Assembly (NCBI GenBank): GCA_036245525.1
Contig: BTPG01000007.1
Coordinates: forward strand, 162,622,063-162,686,062
Direction: 5' to 3'
DNA: 64,000 nt
Source: Semisulcospira habei
Lineage: Eukaryota > Mollusca > Gastropoda > Semisulcospiridae
Translations under genes and position numbers: made by a program
Notes under the pieces: model-generated
What the model was told of the DNA's origin: nothing
The model's input: only the letters and a program-made list of their open reading frames with translations
Database searches by the model: none
Part shown: piece by piece, positions 43,401 to 57,489 of the stretch
Numbering within the stretch: position 1 is the first letter of the stretch
Layout: each line of letters starts with the position of its first letter

Positions 43401-46400
43401 TTTTGCTCACTGATATACGAGACTGAGCGGACTGTTCCTGTAAAATTTGCAGAACACCTAAACGTTATTTTTATTTTTGTTTATAAAATTTTTTTTTATT
43501 TTTTTTTATTTTTTTAAACCTAAAGCAAGTTTTAAACCTAAGAAAACTGAATCACACGAGCGTTGTTTGTGATACAATAACAATAGCACCTTGAATTACC
43601 CATACAAAACCTCTAAAACATATCTTTACACATGGTAACTTCCGACGTAAGCACGGCGGTACTCAGGGGCTCCCTCTGTAGTAAATCACGCCCAAGTTAC
43701 TTCCTCAGTAACCTCCGAAGTAAGCGTTACTTCCGACCCATGCAAGCGGAAACGAGGCGTTTACTTCTTGAGTAGCCCATAACTTCGAAAGTAAGGACTT
43801 ACTTCATCGCTATGCAAGCGGCCCCTGCCCTGGCCATAACCCTGTCCCCGCTTGGCCTAAGCCTGCCCGCCGCCCTGGGCACGGGAGGGCCCCCTGACTT
43901 TCCCCAGCCTCAGCCCCCGCTGACCGTCCCGGGGTCCCCGGTCGGCGGGAGGCTCGCCCACTAAAGCGAAGTGTGGTGTTCACTGTTCCCAGACGACCCC
44001 TGGATTCTCTCCACCATTTCCGAGGGCCTGCAGATTTCCTTTTGGTCTCCTCCGCCGCTCCGACACTCCCCCGTGTGGACCGAGATGCCGTCCGATCAGC
44101 TCCGAGCCGACGCCCTTCGCGCTGAGGTGGCCGTTCTACTGCGGAAGGACGCCATAGAGATAGTCTTGCGACATGACTCCCCAGCCTTCTACAGTCGCCT
44201 CTTCGTGGTGCCCAAGCCGGGCAGCAAGTGGCGACCAGATAAATCGCGGCCCCGTCCTTTCGGATGGAGACAGCCAGGACCCTGTGGGCCTCCGTGCAAC
44301 CCTTCGACTTCGCCGTCAGTCTGGACCTGGCTGATGCGTACCTCCACATTCCCATGCACCGAGCCTCCCGACGGTACCTATGCTTCGCCATCGACGGGAC
44401 AGTTTACCAGTTTCGGGCACTACCGTTCGGACTCAACCTCACCCGCATCGTCGATGCCATGGTTGCCAAGGCCAGAGAGTCATCTTCCAGTCCGATTTCA
44501 AACTACCTAGATGACCTCCTTCTGAAGAACCAGTCAGAGACCTCCCTTTCGACGGACAGAGATGCTGCTCTGGTTGTTGTCGTGACTGGGATTCCTGATC
44601 AAAGCGGGCAAGTCGGACCTCTCTCCTTCGCGCCGGTTTATACACCTTGGCATGGAATTCGCAACCGACCTCAACAGAGTGAGTCTTCCGGAACCTCGGA
44701 TCCAGAAGTTAGCTGCCCTAGCCAGCCAGGTAGCTCAGGAGGAGGCAGTTCCCGCCAGAGTCTGGCTTCAGCTTCTTGGCTTGATGGCTGCAGCGGCGGA
44801 CCTACTTCCCCTTGGTCGTCTTTACTCCCGACCGCTACAGCTGCACCTCCTTCTCCATTGGTGTCCGTCCTCCGGCGATCTTGCCGCCCCGGTTCCGGTG
44901 ACTCAGATCCTTCGTCCCCATCTGCAGCGCTGGATGGACATTGTGTGGCTTGCTTCAGGAGTTCCCCTCACCTCGCCCCCTCCTCAGCTCTCGCTCTGTG
45001 TGGATGCCAGTCTCTCCGGGTGGGGTAGCTCACCTTCTACCGAGTTTCCTCACGATGTCTGGCCTCCAGACAAACACATCAGCTGGTTAGAACTGGAAGC
45101 GGTTTGGTGGGCCCTAATCGCGTGGGAGACACAGCTCCATCACCAGATGCTACTCATCCTGTCCAACAACGCCATGATGGTTTCCTACATCCAGAAGCGG
45201 GGCGGTATGTGCTCCCCCAACCTTTGCATTCTCCTCTAACGCCTGATGTGCTGGTGCGACGACCGCAGCATCTCTCTCCGAGCACACGGCACATTCCAGG
45301 ACACCTGAACGTTTTGGCCGAATCCCACTCACGACGTGGCCAATTACTCCACACGAAATGGACACTACGACCGGACATCTTTTGGATGATCTGCGCTCAC
45401 TGGGAGAATCCGATGATCGACCTCTTCGCCACAAGGTGGAATCACCAGCTTCCTCTCTTCGTCTCCCCGATCCCAGACCCCATAGCCTGAGCAGTCGACG
45501 CGCTCTCCATTCCGTGGGACTGACTCGTCGCTTACGCCTATCCCCCGACGGTTCTCGTCCACAAAGTCCTGCTCAAGCTCAGAGGATGCATGGCGGTGTT
45601 GCTGCTGGTAGCGCCATTCTCCTGGAACAGATCTTGGACCACCGACCTGCAAAGTCTCGCCACGGACCCCCCCTTCTGCTGCCCACCCCGAGCACGATGC
45701 TCAAGCAACCGCGCCAGCCGCTGTTCCACCCGTGCCTGGAATGGCTTCTCCTTCACGCCTGGAGATTGTGCGGCAAGCCCTCGCCACAAGAGGCTTCTCG
45801 AGTGCAACAGTGGAAGCAATCGCTACAGCCCGCAGACCCTCGACCAGATGCGTCTACGAGGGAAAGTGGCGAGTACTACGGTCCTGGTGTGCTGACCAGC
45901 AATTCTCCCTCACCGAACTGACTACTCCCCAGCTCGCTGACTTCTTCCTCTGGCTCTTTGGCGACCAAGGATTGGCTTCCATTACGATCAGAGGATACCT
46001 GTCCATGATTGCAGACACTTACAGACACCTTGGCTGCCTGAACTCTGGTGATTGCAAAGACCTCGCCGACCTCATGATGCACTTTGACCTGCAGCATCCA
46101 GTTTCCCGATCCCTGATTCCCCACTGGGACCTACCCTGGGTGCTGACCTGGCTTAATTCTGACAGGTTTGAACCACTGTTCTTGGCCCGGTTCGCAGATG
46201 TGACACAGAAGACCTGCTTCCTGTTGGCCCTCGCCACGGCGGCACGAGTAAGCGAGCTACATGCGCTTTCAGCACACCCTGCCTGCCTACAGTTCCGGAC
46301 GGATGGCTCCGTGCAGTTAGTAACCAAGTCTTCTTTCCTTGCCAAGACTCGGTCCCCCTTGACTGCTCCCCAGGTCATCACCATTCGGCCGCTGAAGGTA

Positions 46401-49400
46401 GTTAACTTTCCTGGGGAGACCAGGCAGCAAGATCCAGTCCGCGCCCTGCGAATCTATCTTCGCCGATCCAAGTTTGTCCGGAGAGAACGGTTTCGCCTCT
46501 TTCTGCCACTGTCTCCAGGCAGAGCTGACATTACCGCCCAGACGATATCTTCCTGGCTGCGCTGGGTTATACGTTCTGCCTACCAGGACCTCTCCCCGCA
46601 GGCAGCGAAGAGGCTTAGGATTCGCACCCACAAGGTTCGAGCCATGGCTACGAGCGTCGCGTTCGACCGCAACTGTGCCGTCAAAGACATCGTGGCCACA
46701 GTAGGCTGGCGGACAGAGTCAACCTTCGCCCGCTTCTACCTCCAGGATCTGGCAGGCCAGCGAGACAACCTTGCCCTAGTGGGGGACATTGCCGTGGTGC
46801 AACACTCCCTCCCGGCGCCGGTGGCGCCAATTGTCGCGAGTTTGCAATCAGGACCGCGGGTGTGGCTAAGTCCCTCGGGCGGTGTTCTTGCGCTGTTTTA
46901 GCGGCACCCTCCTCCTTTTCACAATTCTTCCACAAAGTAATGTCATCGGTAATGTTTTTGAAGAAATAAATGAATTTGTCTCCAAAATGTATTTTTTCAA
47001 ACAATACTTACCGATGACATTACTCGGACGACCCTCCCACCTGCCCCGCTTGCCGTTGGTAAGCTAAGTATCATGACTGGTTGGTCACACCACACGGCAC
47101 GGGACTGGTTGGGCTCGGGAGACTACTCACGGTACTGTTTTTGGGATCCCTGAGTGCCTCCTGGGTTGTGTGTGAGCACAACGGGTCCCCTGTGACAGAC
47201 CCAGCCGGGAAGAGATCAGAAAAGCAGTGGCATTTTTGAAGAATGGCAAAGCAGCAGGGCCAGATGGCATCCCAGCGGAGTCTCTGAAAGCAGACCTAGA
47301 GACAACAGTTGAGATGCTGTACCCACTGTTTGGAAAGATCTGGGAAGAGGAGGTGATGCCAGCTGACTGGAAGGAGGGGTACCTAATCAAGCTTCCCAAG
47401 AAAGGCGACCTCAGCAAGTGTTCCAACTACAGAGGAATCACCTTGCTGTCAGTACCAGGAAAGGTCTTCAACAGGATCATCCTAGAGAGAATGAAGAGCT
47501 CCGTTGACCCCCAGCTGAGAGACCAGCAAGCAGGATTCAGGAAGAACCGATCATGTACAGACCAGATTGCCACTCTCCGCATCATCGTGGAACAGTCTCT
47601 GGAGTGGAGCTCCCCGCTGTACGTCAACTTTGTGGATTATGAGAAAGCATTTGACAGCGTGGACCGAGAGACTCTGTGGAAACTCCTACGACACTACGGT
47701 GTACCCACAAAGCTCGTCCGCCTGATCAAGAGCAGCTATGATGGCATGACATGTCGCGTGATCCACGAAGGGCAGTTCACCAGAGAGCTCCAGGTCAGAA
47801 CTGGTGTCAGGCAGGGGTGTCTGCTGTCTCCATTCCTCTTCCTACTGGCCATAGACTGGGTCATGAAGATGACCACAGAGCACAGACGAAGTGGAATACA
47901 GTGGACACTGTGGACACAGCTTGACGACCTCGATTTTGCAGACGACTTGGCATTACTGTCCCACACTCATCAACAAATGCAGAACAAGACCACGAGGCTT
48001 GCTGACATCTCGTCCCAAGTGGGCCTCACCATTCACAAACAGAAAACAAAGACAATGAGGCTGAACGCAACCAGGGAAGAACCAGTCTTGCTTGCTGGCA
48101 CCCCGTTGGAGGAGGTGGAGTCCTTCACCTATCTCGGGAGCATCATAGACAAAAAAGGCGGCACTGATGCAGATGTCAGAGCACGAATCGGTAAAGCCAG
48201 AGCAGCCTTTCTCCAGTTGAAAAAAGTGTGGAGTTCCAGAGAGCTGTCACAACACACCAAAGTCCGGATTTTCAACTCCAATGTAAAAGCAGTTCTCCTA
48301 TATGGAGCAGAGACATGGAGATTGACAAAAACCACAGTCAACAGAGTACAGACCTTCATGAACAGTTGCCTTAGAAGAATTTTGAAAATCCACTGGCCAG
48401 AGAAGATCAGCAACGTCAGACTCTGGGAGAGAACAGAGCAGATAACAGCAGAGAATGAAATTGGGCGAAGAAGATGGGGATGGATCGGTCACAGTCTGAG
48501 AAAGCCAGCTTCCAGTATCACTAGGCAGGCATTGTCATGGAACTCCCAGGGAAAGAGGAAAAGAGGTAGGCCGAGAAACTCCTGGCGTCGAGACCTCCAA
48601 GCAGACATCAAGAGACTGGGAACCACCTGGAGTAGAATTGAAGGAGAAGCACAGGACAGGAGTTGCTGGAGGTCTCTCGTCGACGGCCTATACCCGGGTA
48701 GGGGTGACAGGCGTAAGTAAGTAAGTAACAACGGGTCCCTAGGCTAAAATTGTGTGAGCTAGTAGATCCTTCCACAAAGTAATGTCATCGGTAAGTATTT
48801 TTCGAAGAAATACATTTTAGAGAAAAATTCATGTTTCATAATAATTTATATAACATGTGTCTGACAGTAGACATGTAGTGCCTTGCCTGTGGGTCAACAG
48901 AATCAAGGTAAACCGGGCCACGAGATACAACGCAGCACGCTAGAACTCATCACAAGCCTCGTGTCACTGGTGCATCAACAGATGATGCCCGACGTCGCTC
49001 AGAAAGCCATGGAGGTGAGTTATTTTGTATTGTTCACATTTTTGCTTGCAGTCTTTGCCTTTGTTTTAGCACAAGTGTTTTTTTGTGGTTTGTTTAAACC
49101 CCTTGTGCATTAAAACAGGTATTGGTAAACAGTGTTGGTTGCTTCATGTAAAGATTGTTAATGTCCAAATTTCTCGGAGCTTGGCCCAACCAGGGATATA
49201 ACGTCTAACATACAGAAATGTTTTATTTTCATTCATAACTCTTTGCTTTACCACAGAGTCATGAATAAAGTGAAATGTTTCTTTTTACCGTCTTTTCATT
49301 TAATTTATCCTCTATGTACAGAAAGGATCAAATCCACTTGCCCGTTACCAGATATGCAGGGATTTTTCTTTCCTCAAAACACATTACCGATGACATTACT

Positions 49401-52400
49401 TTAAGGAATAGTGTCTTAGTTAGCCTAATTTTAGCCAAAATTGGTTGTGTACCTATATGGCAGGGGAGGCAACAAGGGGCGTCACAAGCCTAGCCAGTAT
49501 CCTGAGTAGCCTCCCTTCCACTCCCATCCGGGCAACCGCCCACCGGAATTCCACCAGTTTTGTTTCTTAGCTTAGCCGTGGAAGGTTCTGTACCTCTGCT
49601 TCTGTGTCTTGGCTGTGTACGATGTGACCGGTCGCCTTGTGGCTTGGACTCTGCCATGTTTAAGAAGAGAGATAGAGCTGTGCTCGCCTGGGATTACTGA
49701 TGCAGCTGTGCTAGCTTGGAATTTATCTTCGTTGGTTTGAGAGTGACTTTCCACTGGACTTGTGGTGTTGGGGACTTGGATTACTCCCCGTGTTCCACAC
49801 GAGCCTTGGATTACTGTGTTCACAGTGCTTCTTGGAGCTACTTTCGGGATGCGGCTCTTCCGTTGGTGGTGTGAGCCTTCGCTTCGCCGGCACGGTTGGT
49901 CCCTACGGTCCTTGGTTGGCCTATGGCCTTCCCGACATGGTAAGGTAAAACCTCGATGGGTGCCCGCGACCAGCGCTAAAGGGGAGGGAAAACGCCGGGC
50001 ATCGGCACTAGTCGTGCAGTAACATCGCTATCGATTCTCGGCTTTGCGCGCGTACGCATCGGATGCGTGGCCTCAAGGAGCCACGCACGCTCGCCTGTCA
50101 CTCTTGATTATGTTTTGCAGTGGCAAGTCCACATCTGCACGCGTTGTGGGGACTTAAGATGGCAGAGTGACGTGCATGCTGTATACCTACCTTGTTCCGT
50201 TTGTGCCTCCACTCACCCGTGCGTCGTCTGCGCACCCTGGCTGGAGGAGCAGTGGTCTCAGCTTTGGGGATTCTTTCGCTATGAACAACCAACACAAGTC
50301 CGAGTGCAGGCGCCTGCCACCGACCCGACCACCTTCAGGGAGGGAACAGCTCGGACATTCGCAACTGGAGGCGCACGAGCGGCTTCAGACCTTATTGAGC
50401 CGAGGACTTCAGCCGATGGTTCGTCAGCTCGCTGGGGAAACGAGACACCGAGCTTGGCCAACATAGGACTTCCGCTAGAATGTTCATCAGCTAGCTGGGT
50501 TAACTATACACCGAGCTTGGCCAACATAGGCCTCAGCAAGAATGTTCGTCAGCTCGCTGGGAAAACATACACCGAGCTGGCCAACATAGGCCTTCAGCAA
50601 GAATGTTCATCAGCTCGCTGGGTAAACTATACACCGAGCTGGCCAACATAGGCCTTCAGCAAGAATGTTCGTCAGCTCGCTGAGTAAACGGATCATCGAG
50701 CCTGGCCAACATAGGATGTCAACAGGTTTGTTCATCAGCTCGCTGAGTAATCTAAGCACCGAGTCTGGCCAACCACGTACTTTTACTAACCGGCACACAC
50801 CCAGACCCTTGAGACAAGTCCATCGGGCGTATGGCGTCCCGTGCAGTGGTAAGTAATAAGGTATGTTACCCTAGCACGGATGAGAATGCTGGGCAAGTGC
50901 TTACCCGCTCGTCAGACAAAGATAGAGATGAGACGGGCCCATAGCGACATAGTTCGCATTTACGAAACTAACGTTCGGACAGTTGCAGGGGGGGGGGGGG
51001 GGGGAAGAACTTCGCCACCTCGCTGGTAGAATCATCGAGCTTGGCCTACTACGTGCATACATGGCTAACCCTTGGAACGAGTCCAGCACAGGTGTACAGC
51101 GTCCTGCTCAGTGACAAAGACACGTGCTCTCGGCCGGACGAAAAGGCTGGACCAGTGACGGCCCTCTCGTCAGGTGAGATAGAGACGAGATTGGGCCACG
51201 GTGACATCACTCACACAGACACCCCCCCCCCCCCCCCATTCGAGCAGAAGCCGTGGGATGTAGAAAAGTAAGCGACGGGATTACACGAAGCTTCGACATC
51301 CCGCTCCAAGGTCAGTACGTTTATTTATTTATTTATTTCTGGGGGTTTGGCGCCGACCAGGCGACTAAGGCCATCTCACGGCGGAAGGGCAGTGACAGGT
51401 GTTCATGACCGGACAATTCTGCTGGACTTTGTGCGCCCGTTCGTCGGATAAAGTAAAGGGACGAGCCGAGTTCATGTCAATATCGCACATCCCGTCTACC
51501 CCCAGAACGGTGTGGACGGGCCACTGGGTGTTAGAAGTACAGAGCGGACTCCCTTACCTCGTCGGCGGCCACACTCGCTGTACAGGCCGCCGCTACTGCA
51601 GACTGCTTCCCGCGACTTGGATGCCACCCGTCACCCTAGGCCGGCCGCCGAGACAAGAGTACGGCTGTCCAACCCTGCCACAGTCCAACATAAGTGTTCC
51701 ACCTCATCCTCAGTATAAGTACCATCGCCCCGGGCGAGACTATGGGATTAGTGTGCGGCCGCTTGCCTAACACGCACGGGACAGGTCGACTCGGGCTGCA
51801 GGGGTTACGCCGCATGCATTTCGGCCCAGCACAGATGTACGGTGTACAGCCCAGGGATGGGCCTTTCCCTGGACAGGATGAGACTTAGGGCCTTTGGGCA
51901 CCCGCGTGGCATTTAGAGTACTACAAGCGCAGCCAAAGTGTCGGCTCGCCACACCGCCTCCCCACCTGTTCGGCTTCTCGCTTCCTCGTGGCCACTAGTA
52001 TGGTTTTGGTGTACACATGTCACGGGTTTTTTATCGTGGGTACACATGGTACAGCGCTTACAGCTGGAAGGTAAGTTAAGCGCTGTAGGTTAATGATTGG
52101 TTTTATGCTGATTGTAGCTTCGGCGGATGACACAGGATTCCCGACGGCGCGTCAGCCTGCGGAGACGGCGCTTGACTACGCATGACTGAGCCTCTACCGG
52201 ACTTCTTTCCGGGTTTCGAGGATCGGATCTCTCGCCGCGGTTTAGGAGCTTCCGGGCTGGCCGGTCACCACCTTCCACGCTGCGTTCCACTCGTCGGTCG
52301 ACGCCTTGCCGGCTACCACTTCGTGTGAACTGGTGCTTCAGGATGACCCCTGCGCGGCGGCCTCGACCTTCCGACCATTGGTAAGCGGCTACGACAGTCG

Positions 52401-55400
52401 ACGCGCGCACCACACTGTACAAGTTCGTCGCCGCCCCGTCCATCGGCGTGGAGACTGCCTGAGCCTTCGCGCCGCAGTACAGACTTGGACTGGGCCATCA
52501 GCCTGGACTCGTCGACATTCCTAGATGATCTTGCAGAGCCGGTCGGAGGCCTCATGGGACGCCTCCTGGGATGCCTCCTGGGACAAGATTGCGTTCTGCT
52601 TGCCCCCAGACACCCCGTCTCCTGCTGTTACTCCGCTTCGCCTTCGGTGGCGTAGTCTACCAGTGTCGCGCACTTCCCTTTGGCTCTACCGCAGCCACTG
52701 GGTGTTCTACCGCATCGGGACACTGTAGTAGACGATGCCAGTTGGACGTCTTCATGCGGCCACGTCGACATCCCTAGACGATTGTCGCTTGCGGAACCGG
52801 TTGGAGACCTCCTTCGAGAAGATTGCGTTCTGCTCGTCTGCAGCATCTCCAGCCGTTCCCTCCGCTTGCCTTTGACGGCGTAATCTACCAGACGAACGTC
52901 TTCGTGCTCTACCTCGACATCCCTAGACAATCTTCCCTTGCAGAACCAGTCGGAGTCCTCCTTGGAGAAGGATCGAGATTCACTTCGGGATCTCCTCGGA
53001 TGGCTTGGTTCCTGCTCTACGTGGGCAGGTCCGACCTCTCGCTGTAGCGCCGCTTGTCTACCTGGGGATGGAACTACGCTCCGACCTCACGAAGGGCGGC
53101 TTCCGGAGTGGCGACTGCAGCACTTGGTGAACCCAGCGCGGCGTTTGTCTCAACAGCAGACATACTCCCCCAGACGGTGACTTTGGCTTCGGGGACGGGT
53201 GAGTACCGTAGCGGACCTACTTGCCCTATAACATCTCCACTGCCCACTGCTGCAGCTGCTCCTGCTTTTCCCCGGACGACCCTCAAGAGGCGACCTCTAG
53301 TCCCAGGTTCGGGTGCGGCCGATACTACGTCCTCACCTTCTTCGCGGGGCTGATCCCGACTGGCTCACGACGGGAGTTCCTCTCTTCTCGCCTCCTCCCA
53401 AGATGTCCCTTGCTTTGATGCAAGTCTCGCCTCCAGGGGCACTCTCCTGTTACCGAGATCCTACTCTGCCTCCGGCGAATGGCCTCCGGACCTCGTGGCC
53501 CACCTTCAGGTGTCACGTCTGTGACTTCAGGAGCTTCTCGTCCTCTCCGACAGCGCCACAGTAGTTGACTACTTTCAGAAGCAGGGTGGGACGCGGTTCC
53601 TCTCTCTGTCCTTCCTCCTCTGCCAGGGGCTCCGTTGGGATGAAGATCGAGACATCGCTTCCGAACAAGAGACTTCCCAGGACTACCGCATCACCTGCCG
53701 ACTCCATCGCGCATCATGGCCAGCTTCTCCACACAGAGTGGACGTTCCGTTCAGACATCGTTCGGGTGACCTGCGCAGCGGAGAGTCCCCCATGATCGCG
53801 CAGAGGTGGAATCGCCAGCTTCCCCGCTTCATCTACTCTGTTCCAGTTCCACTAGCCTGAGCGGTCGGCGCTCTCTACTTCTTTTGTTGACCTCAACACC
53901 TCACCGACCAACCTACAGTGCTAGTCCCAAGCTCCTGCCCAAGCTCTAGGTTGCAACGCGCTCCCGGTCCTGGTGGATACTTGCTGCGGGACATGCTCTT
54001 GGACCTCTGGCCTCCTGAAGCTCGCCGTGAGCACCCCTCTGCGGATCACCAGCCCACGCATGATGCTTTGCAGCCCCGAAAACTCTTCCTCCACGCTTGG
54101 ATGTTGTGTGGCAAGCCCTTGCCGCTAGAGGGTTCTCAAGTGCAGCAGTGGGAGCTATCATTACAGGCCATAGACACTCAACCAGACAAGTTTACGAGGG
54201 AAAGGAGCGAGTCCTGGGCGACGCATGTGATGACGAGCGCCTCTTCCCCATGTGCCGGATGGTTCCACGGCAGGTGGAGTTCTTCCTCTGGCTCTTCACC
54301 GACTAACTTGGCGCCCTCACCTTTAGGGGCTTCCTGACCATGATCGCTGACTCGGACCGACTAGACCGGCCGACCCTGGTGCCTGTACAGACCTCACTGG
54401 CATTCTGACACTCTTCGGTCTACACGTCTGGCCTTGGCTCGCGGTTGCCGCGATGGGACCTTGCCTAGGGGCTACGGGGGCTCGTCTTGGACTTTGTCGA
54501 CCTGCTCCAGTAGGTGCGGATGGCCGACGTGCCACGGAAGACCTACTCCCGAGTGACCTTCGCCACGGCTGCCAGGGTCAGCGAACTGCACGCTCTTCAG
54601 CGCGCCCCTCAGGCTTGCAGTTTGGATGATTGGCTGGACGACTGTTGCCCGACCCAGCTTCCTAGCCACAACCCAGTTCCATGGTTCGCCCAGTTGGTCT
54701 CCATTCGGCCCTTGGGGGATTCAGGCCCTGCTCGGGATACAGACAGCTGGATCTGGTGAGAGCCTTTTTGTGGACACCTGCGCCGAACCAAGCCGATACG
54801 CAGGGGACGCACCCGCAGGTGGGGATGACATCTCACCCCCAGATGGTATACCTCCTGGCTCCATTGCGTACTTTGCGCCGCCTACCAGGACCTCTACCCT
54901 GATGCAGCCAAAGGGAAGAACATCAGGGCACACGAGGTCAAAGCCACGGCCGTATCCTCGCATTCGACCGCTACTGAGCCGTCAAAGACTTGCGGCGGCC
55001 GTGCACTGGTGAGCGGAGTCAACTTCACCTGATTCTACCTGAGGGACCTCTCCGGACAGCGCGAGATCCTCTGGAGTCCTCCCTGGCCAGCGGGAAACAT
55101 GGCGCTGGTGGAAAACATCCCCGGAGCACAACACTCCCTCCCGGCACCCTCGGTGCCGTCGGCTATTTTTAGCTAAAATTATCGGGAGGTTGCTAGGAGG
55201 CGGGCCTAGTTGGCAGTTGGGGGTTAGGGGCGTTATAAGCGCACCAACCTCCTCTTTGTAATTCTTCCTTACAGTAATGTCACCAGTAATGTGTTTTAGT
55301 CAAGAAATGAATTTTTCTCGAAAATGTATTTAAAAAAAACAAACTTACCGATGACATTACTTGAATGCCGCTCGTCAGCTAGGTTAACAAACTGGTGGGA

Positions 55401-57451
55401 TTCCGGTTGGCGGTTGCTCGGATGGGAGTGGAAGGGAGGCTACTCGGGATACTGGCTAGGCTTGTGACGCCCCTTGTTGCCTCCCCTGCCATATAGGTAC
55501 ACAACCAATTTTGGCTAAAATTAGTCTAGCTAAGACACTATTCCTTACCTATGTCATCGGCAAGTATTTTTCGAAAAAATACATTTTAGAGAAAAAATCA
55601 TTTTTTTGTCGGTCAAGGTGAAGTCATGTTTGTAAGAACCCAAATAGCACATGTTTATTTCTCAACCTGCACACATGGAGAGTTGCTCACTCTACCACCA
55701 AGGAAAATTGGGCTCCCAGATTTTGCTTGGATTGTAGTCTGAATGACTACTAGAGCCTGGAACATGTGGTTCTCCCTTGTATATTGCATATTAGCCAGAC
55801 GTGGGTCGGGACTGTGCTTCGTCTGACGCGGGCGTTGGTTGAAGGCCCCGGACATACATCACGATACCACGTTTGTCCCCGGCCTTTAATCCAATGTTTC
55901 AGCCGTCTCTGATTTATGTACTTCCGTGTGTGTGCGTGCGCGCGTGTGTGGGTGTGTGTGAGTGTGTGCAAGCGCGCGTGCGTGCGTGCGTGCATGTGTG
56001 TGTGTGTGGGTGCGTGTGTGTTTTCATGTAGTTTGTAGCAAGGACAAGAATGAAGAAAGGTCTGCACACATATTCTTTTATCCTTTGAAAATAAAGTTTC
56101 ATTTCATTTCAAGTTTCATTGATTCATTTAATTGGACAGTGAACTTGCTTGCTTGATGGTTTCAACACCATGTCCTACTGTGCAGGCCCTGTTGGTGCTG
56201 CACCAGCCTGAGAACATCGAGCTGTGGAACCCGGAGGCACCCATGAACACCTTCTGGGATATCAGGTCAGGTTTCTGAGATAAACTCATGCACACATGGT
56301 CACACAAACAAGCACACAGACACACTGCAGATTGACTTGTTTTTTGTCAAGATTCAAGATCTTTATTGTGCTGACATCCATGCTCACCCCATTATATACT
56401 GAGGCTGAAATTTGTAAAATGTGCTCATTGTCCTATGAAGGCTGCATTATAGTTTAAGGAGATAGATCAACCATTTTAGTTTAAGGGCAGTGCCGGAATA
56501 TCTTGGCGCCTTAAGCTTGAACTATCATAGTAAAGTGTAAATGTCAGGATGGACATGTTTAAGTCTGCTGATGAATACAGATTGAACTTGTGTGTAGTCT
56601 GACATTAATACCATGCATTGCTGATTGCCCCTGTCCTATAGTGGGACATCAGTAGCTCCCGGACCATTTCCAGTTATTCTGAATGTTCACATTGCCACTC
56701 GTGCAGGCTGCATGTTGTAGCAGCTTGAATACGTCTAAGTCATTGTCATACTTTTTCTCCACTGTTGCAGCTCGCAGGTGTCGTTCTACATTTCCCAACG
56801 CCTGATCCAGCATCAGATTGTGAACTACACGGAGATACTCAAGTGGCTGCGAGAGATCCTCATCTGTCGCAACCGCTTCCTGCAGAAACACAGCGCCACG
56901 GCCAATGTGGGCAGCAACATTCCAGTGTGCAGACAGGCGCACATCAAACTAGAGGTAATTCAAGTGATTTAGGAGGTGAGAGGGTTGCAAGTGGTATTTA
57001 ACCTTTTCCCTGTCAACAGTCAAAGGGTTAAGGATTCTGTTTAGAGGATTTAAGCATTGCTACTCTGATCGAAAACAGCTTACAACAGACGATGCTGATT
57101 TTCATTGATTATCTGGTATACCTCGTTTGTGCGCCATATTAGAGGTGGAAGAACACAACTTTTAAAGAATGGTAAATTAAGTTTTCACAAATACTAAATG
57201 GATTTCATGTTTAATTACTGTTGGGCTCCAAAAATAAAGCTGTTTGTTGAGACACTGATCTTATGTCCCTTTGTATCACTGATGAAAGCTTTTGATAGTC
57301 TGTGAACCTAAAAATCTCTATGATTATATACTGTCAGCTTTTCTTACAACAAGGTCGGATATTTAAAGAAAAATTAGATATAACAACATTTTTTCAGACA
57401 TCCCTACCACACTTTTTATGTGTAGTTTGCTTCATTTATAACAAACTTCAA

Positions 57452-57489
<38 letters not shown>

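Larger units (their letters stand above)
40444..48835 (+). mobile_element. DIRS-type retrotransposon, copy B (best preserved)
   Basis: The left terminus (CATTACCGATGACATTACTT then GTGGAAGGATC) is matched in inverse by the right terminus (GATCCTTCCACAAAGTAATG then TCATCGGTAAGT), an inverted repeat of at least 110 bp. Order of parts: mini-exon and Cys-rich gag-like region (40922-41330), Ser/Arg/Pro-rich region (about 41970-43080), RT (44050-44560), RNase H (44650-45240), tyrosine recombinase (45732-46901), internal complementary region (46918-47035), right repeat. A 741-bp MITE (43085-43825) and a LINE (47190-48727) are inserted. Without them it is about 6.1 kb. Frames in the RT region are broken, but the recombinase is open. 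Its right end lies about 65 bp before NF1 exon 15. Confidence 0.9.
49366..55603 (+). mobile_element. DIRS-type retrotransposon, copy C (degenerate, no large insertion)
   Basis: The left end (CATTACCGATGACATTACTT, then AAGGAATAGTG) is complemented at the right end (CACTATTCCTTACCTATGTC, then ATCGGCAAGT). Inverted terminal repeats of about 200 bp are clear, including GTAGCCTCCCTTCCACTCCC and its partner near 55420. It contains the gag mini-exon and Cys block, a 62-bp tandem repeat, RT/RNase H fragments, recombinase fragments and an internal complementary region. At 6.2 kb it shows the uninterrupted size of the family. Many frame breaks make it inactive. Confidence 0.88.

Noticed and set aside
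55750..56102. His/Thr-repeat ORFs
   Set aside because: Translation of a GT/CA microsatellite.
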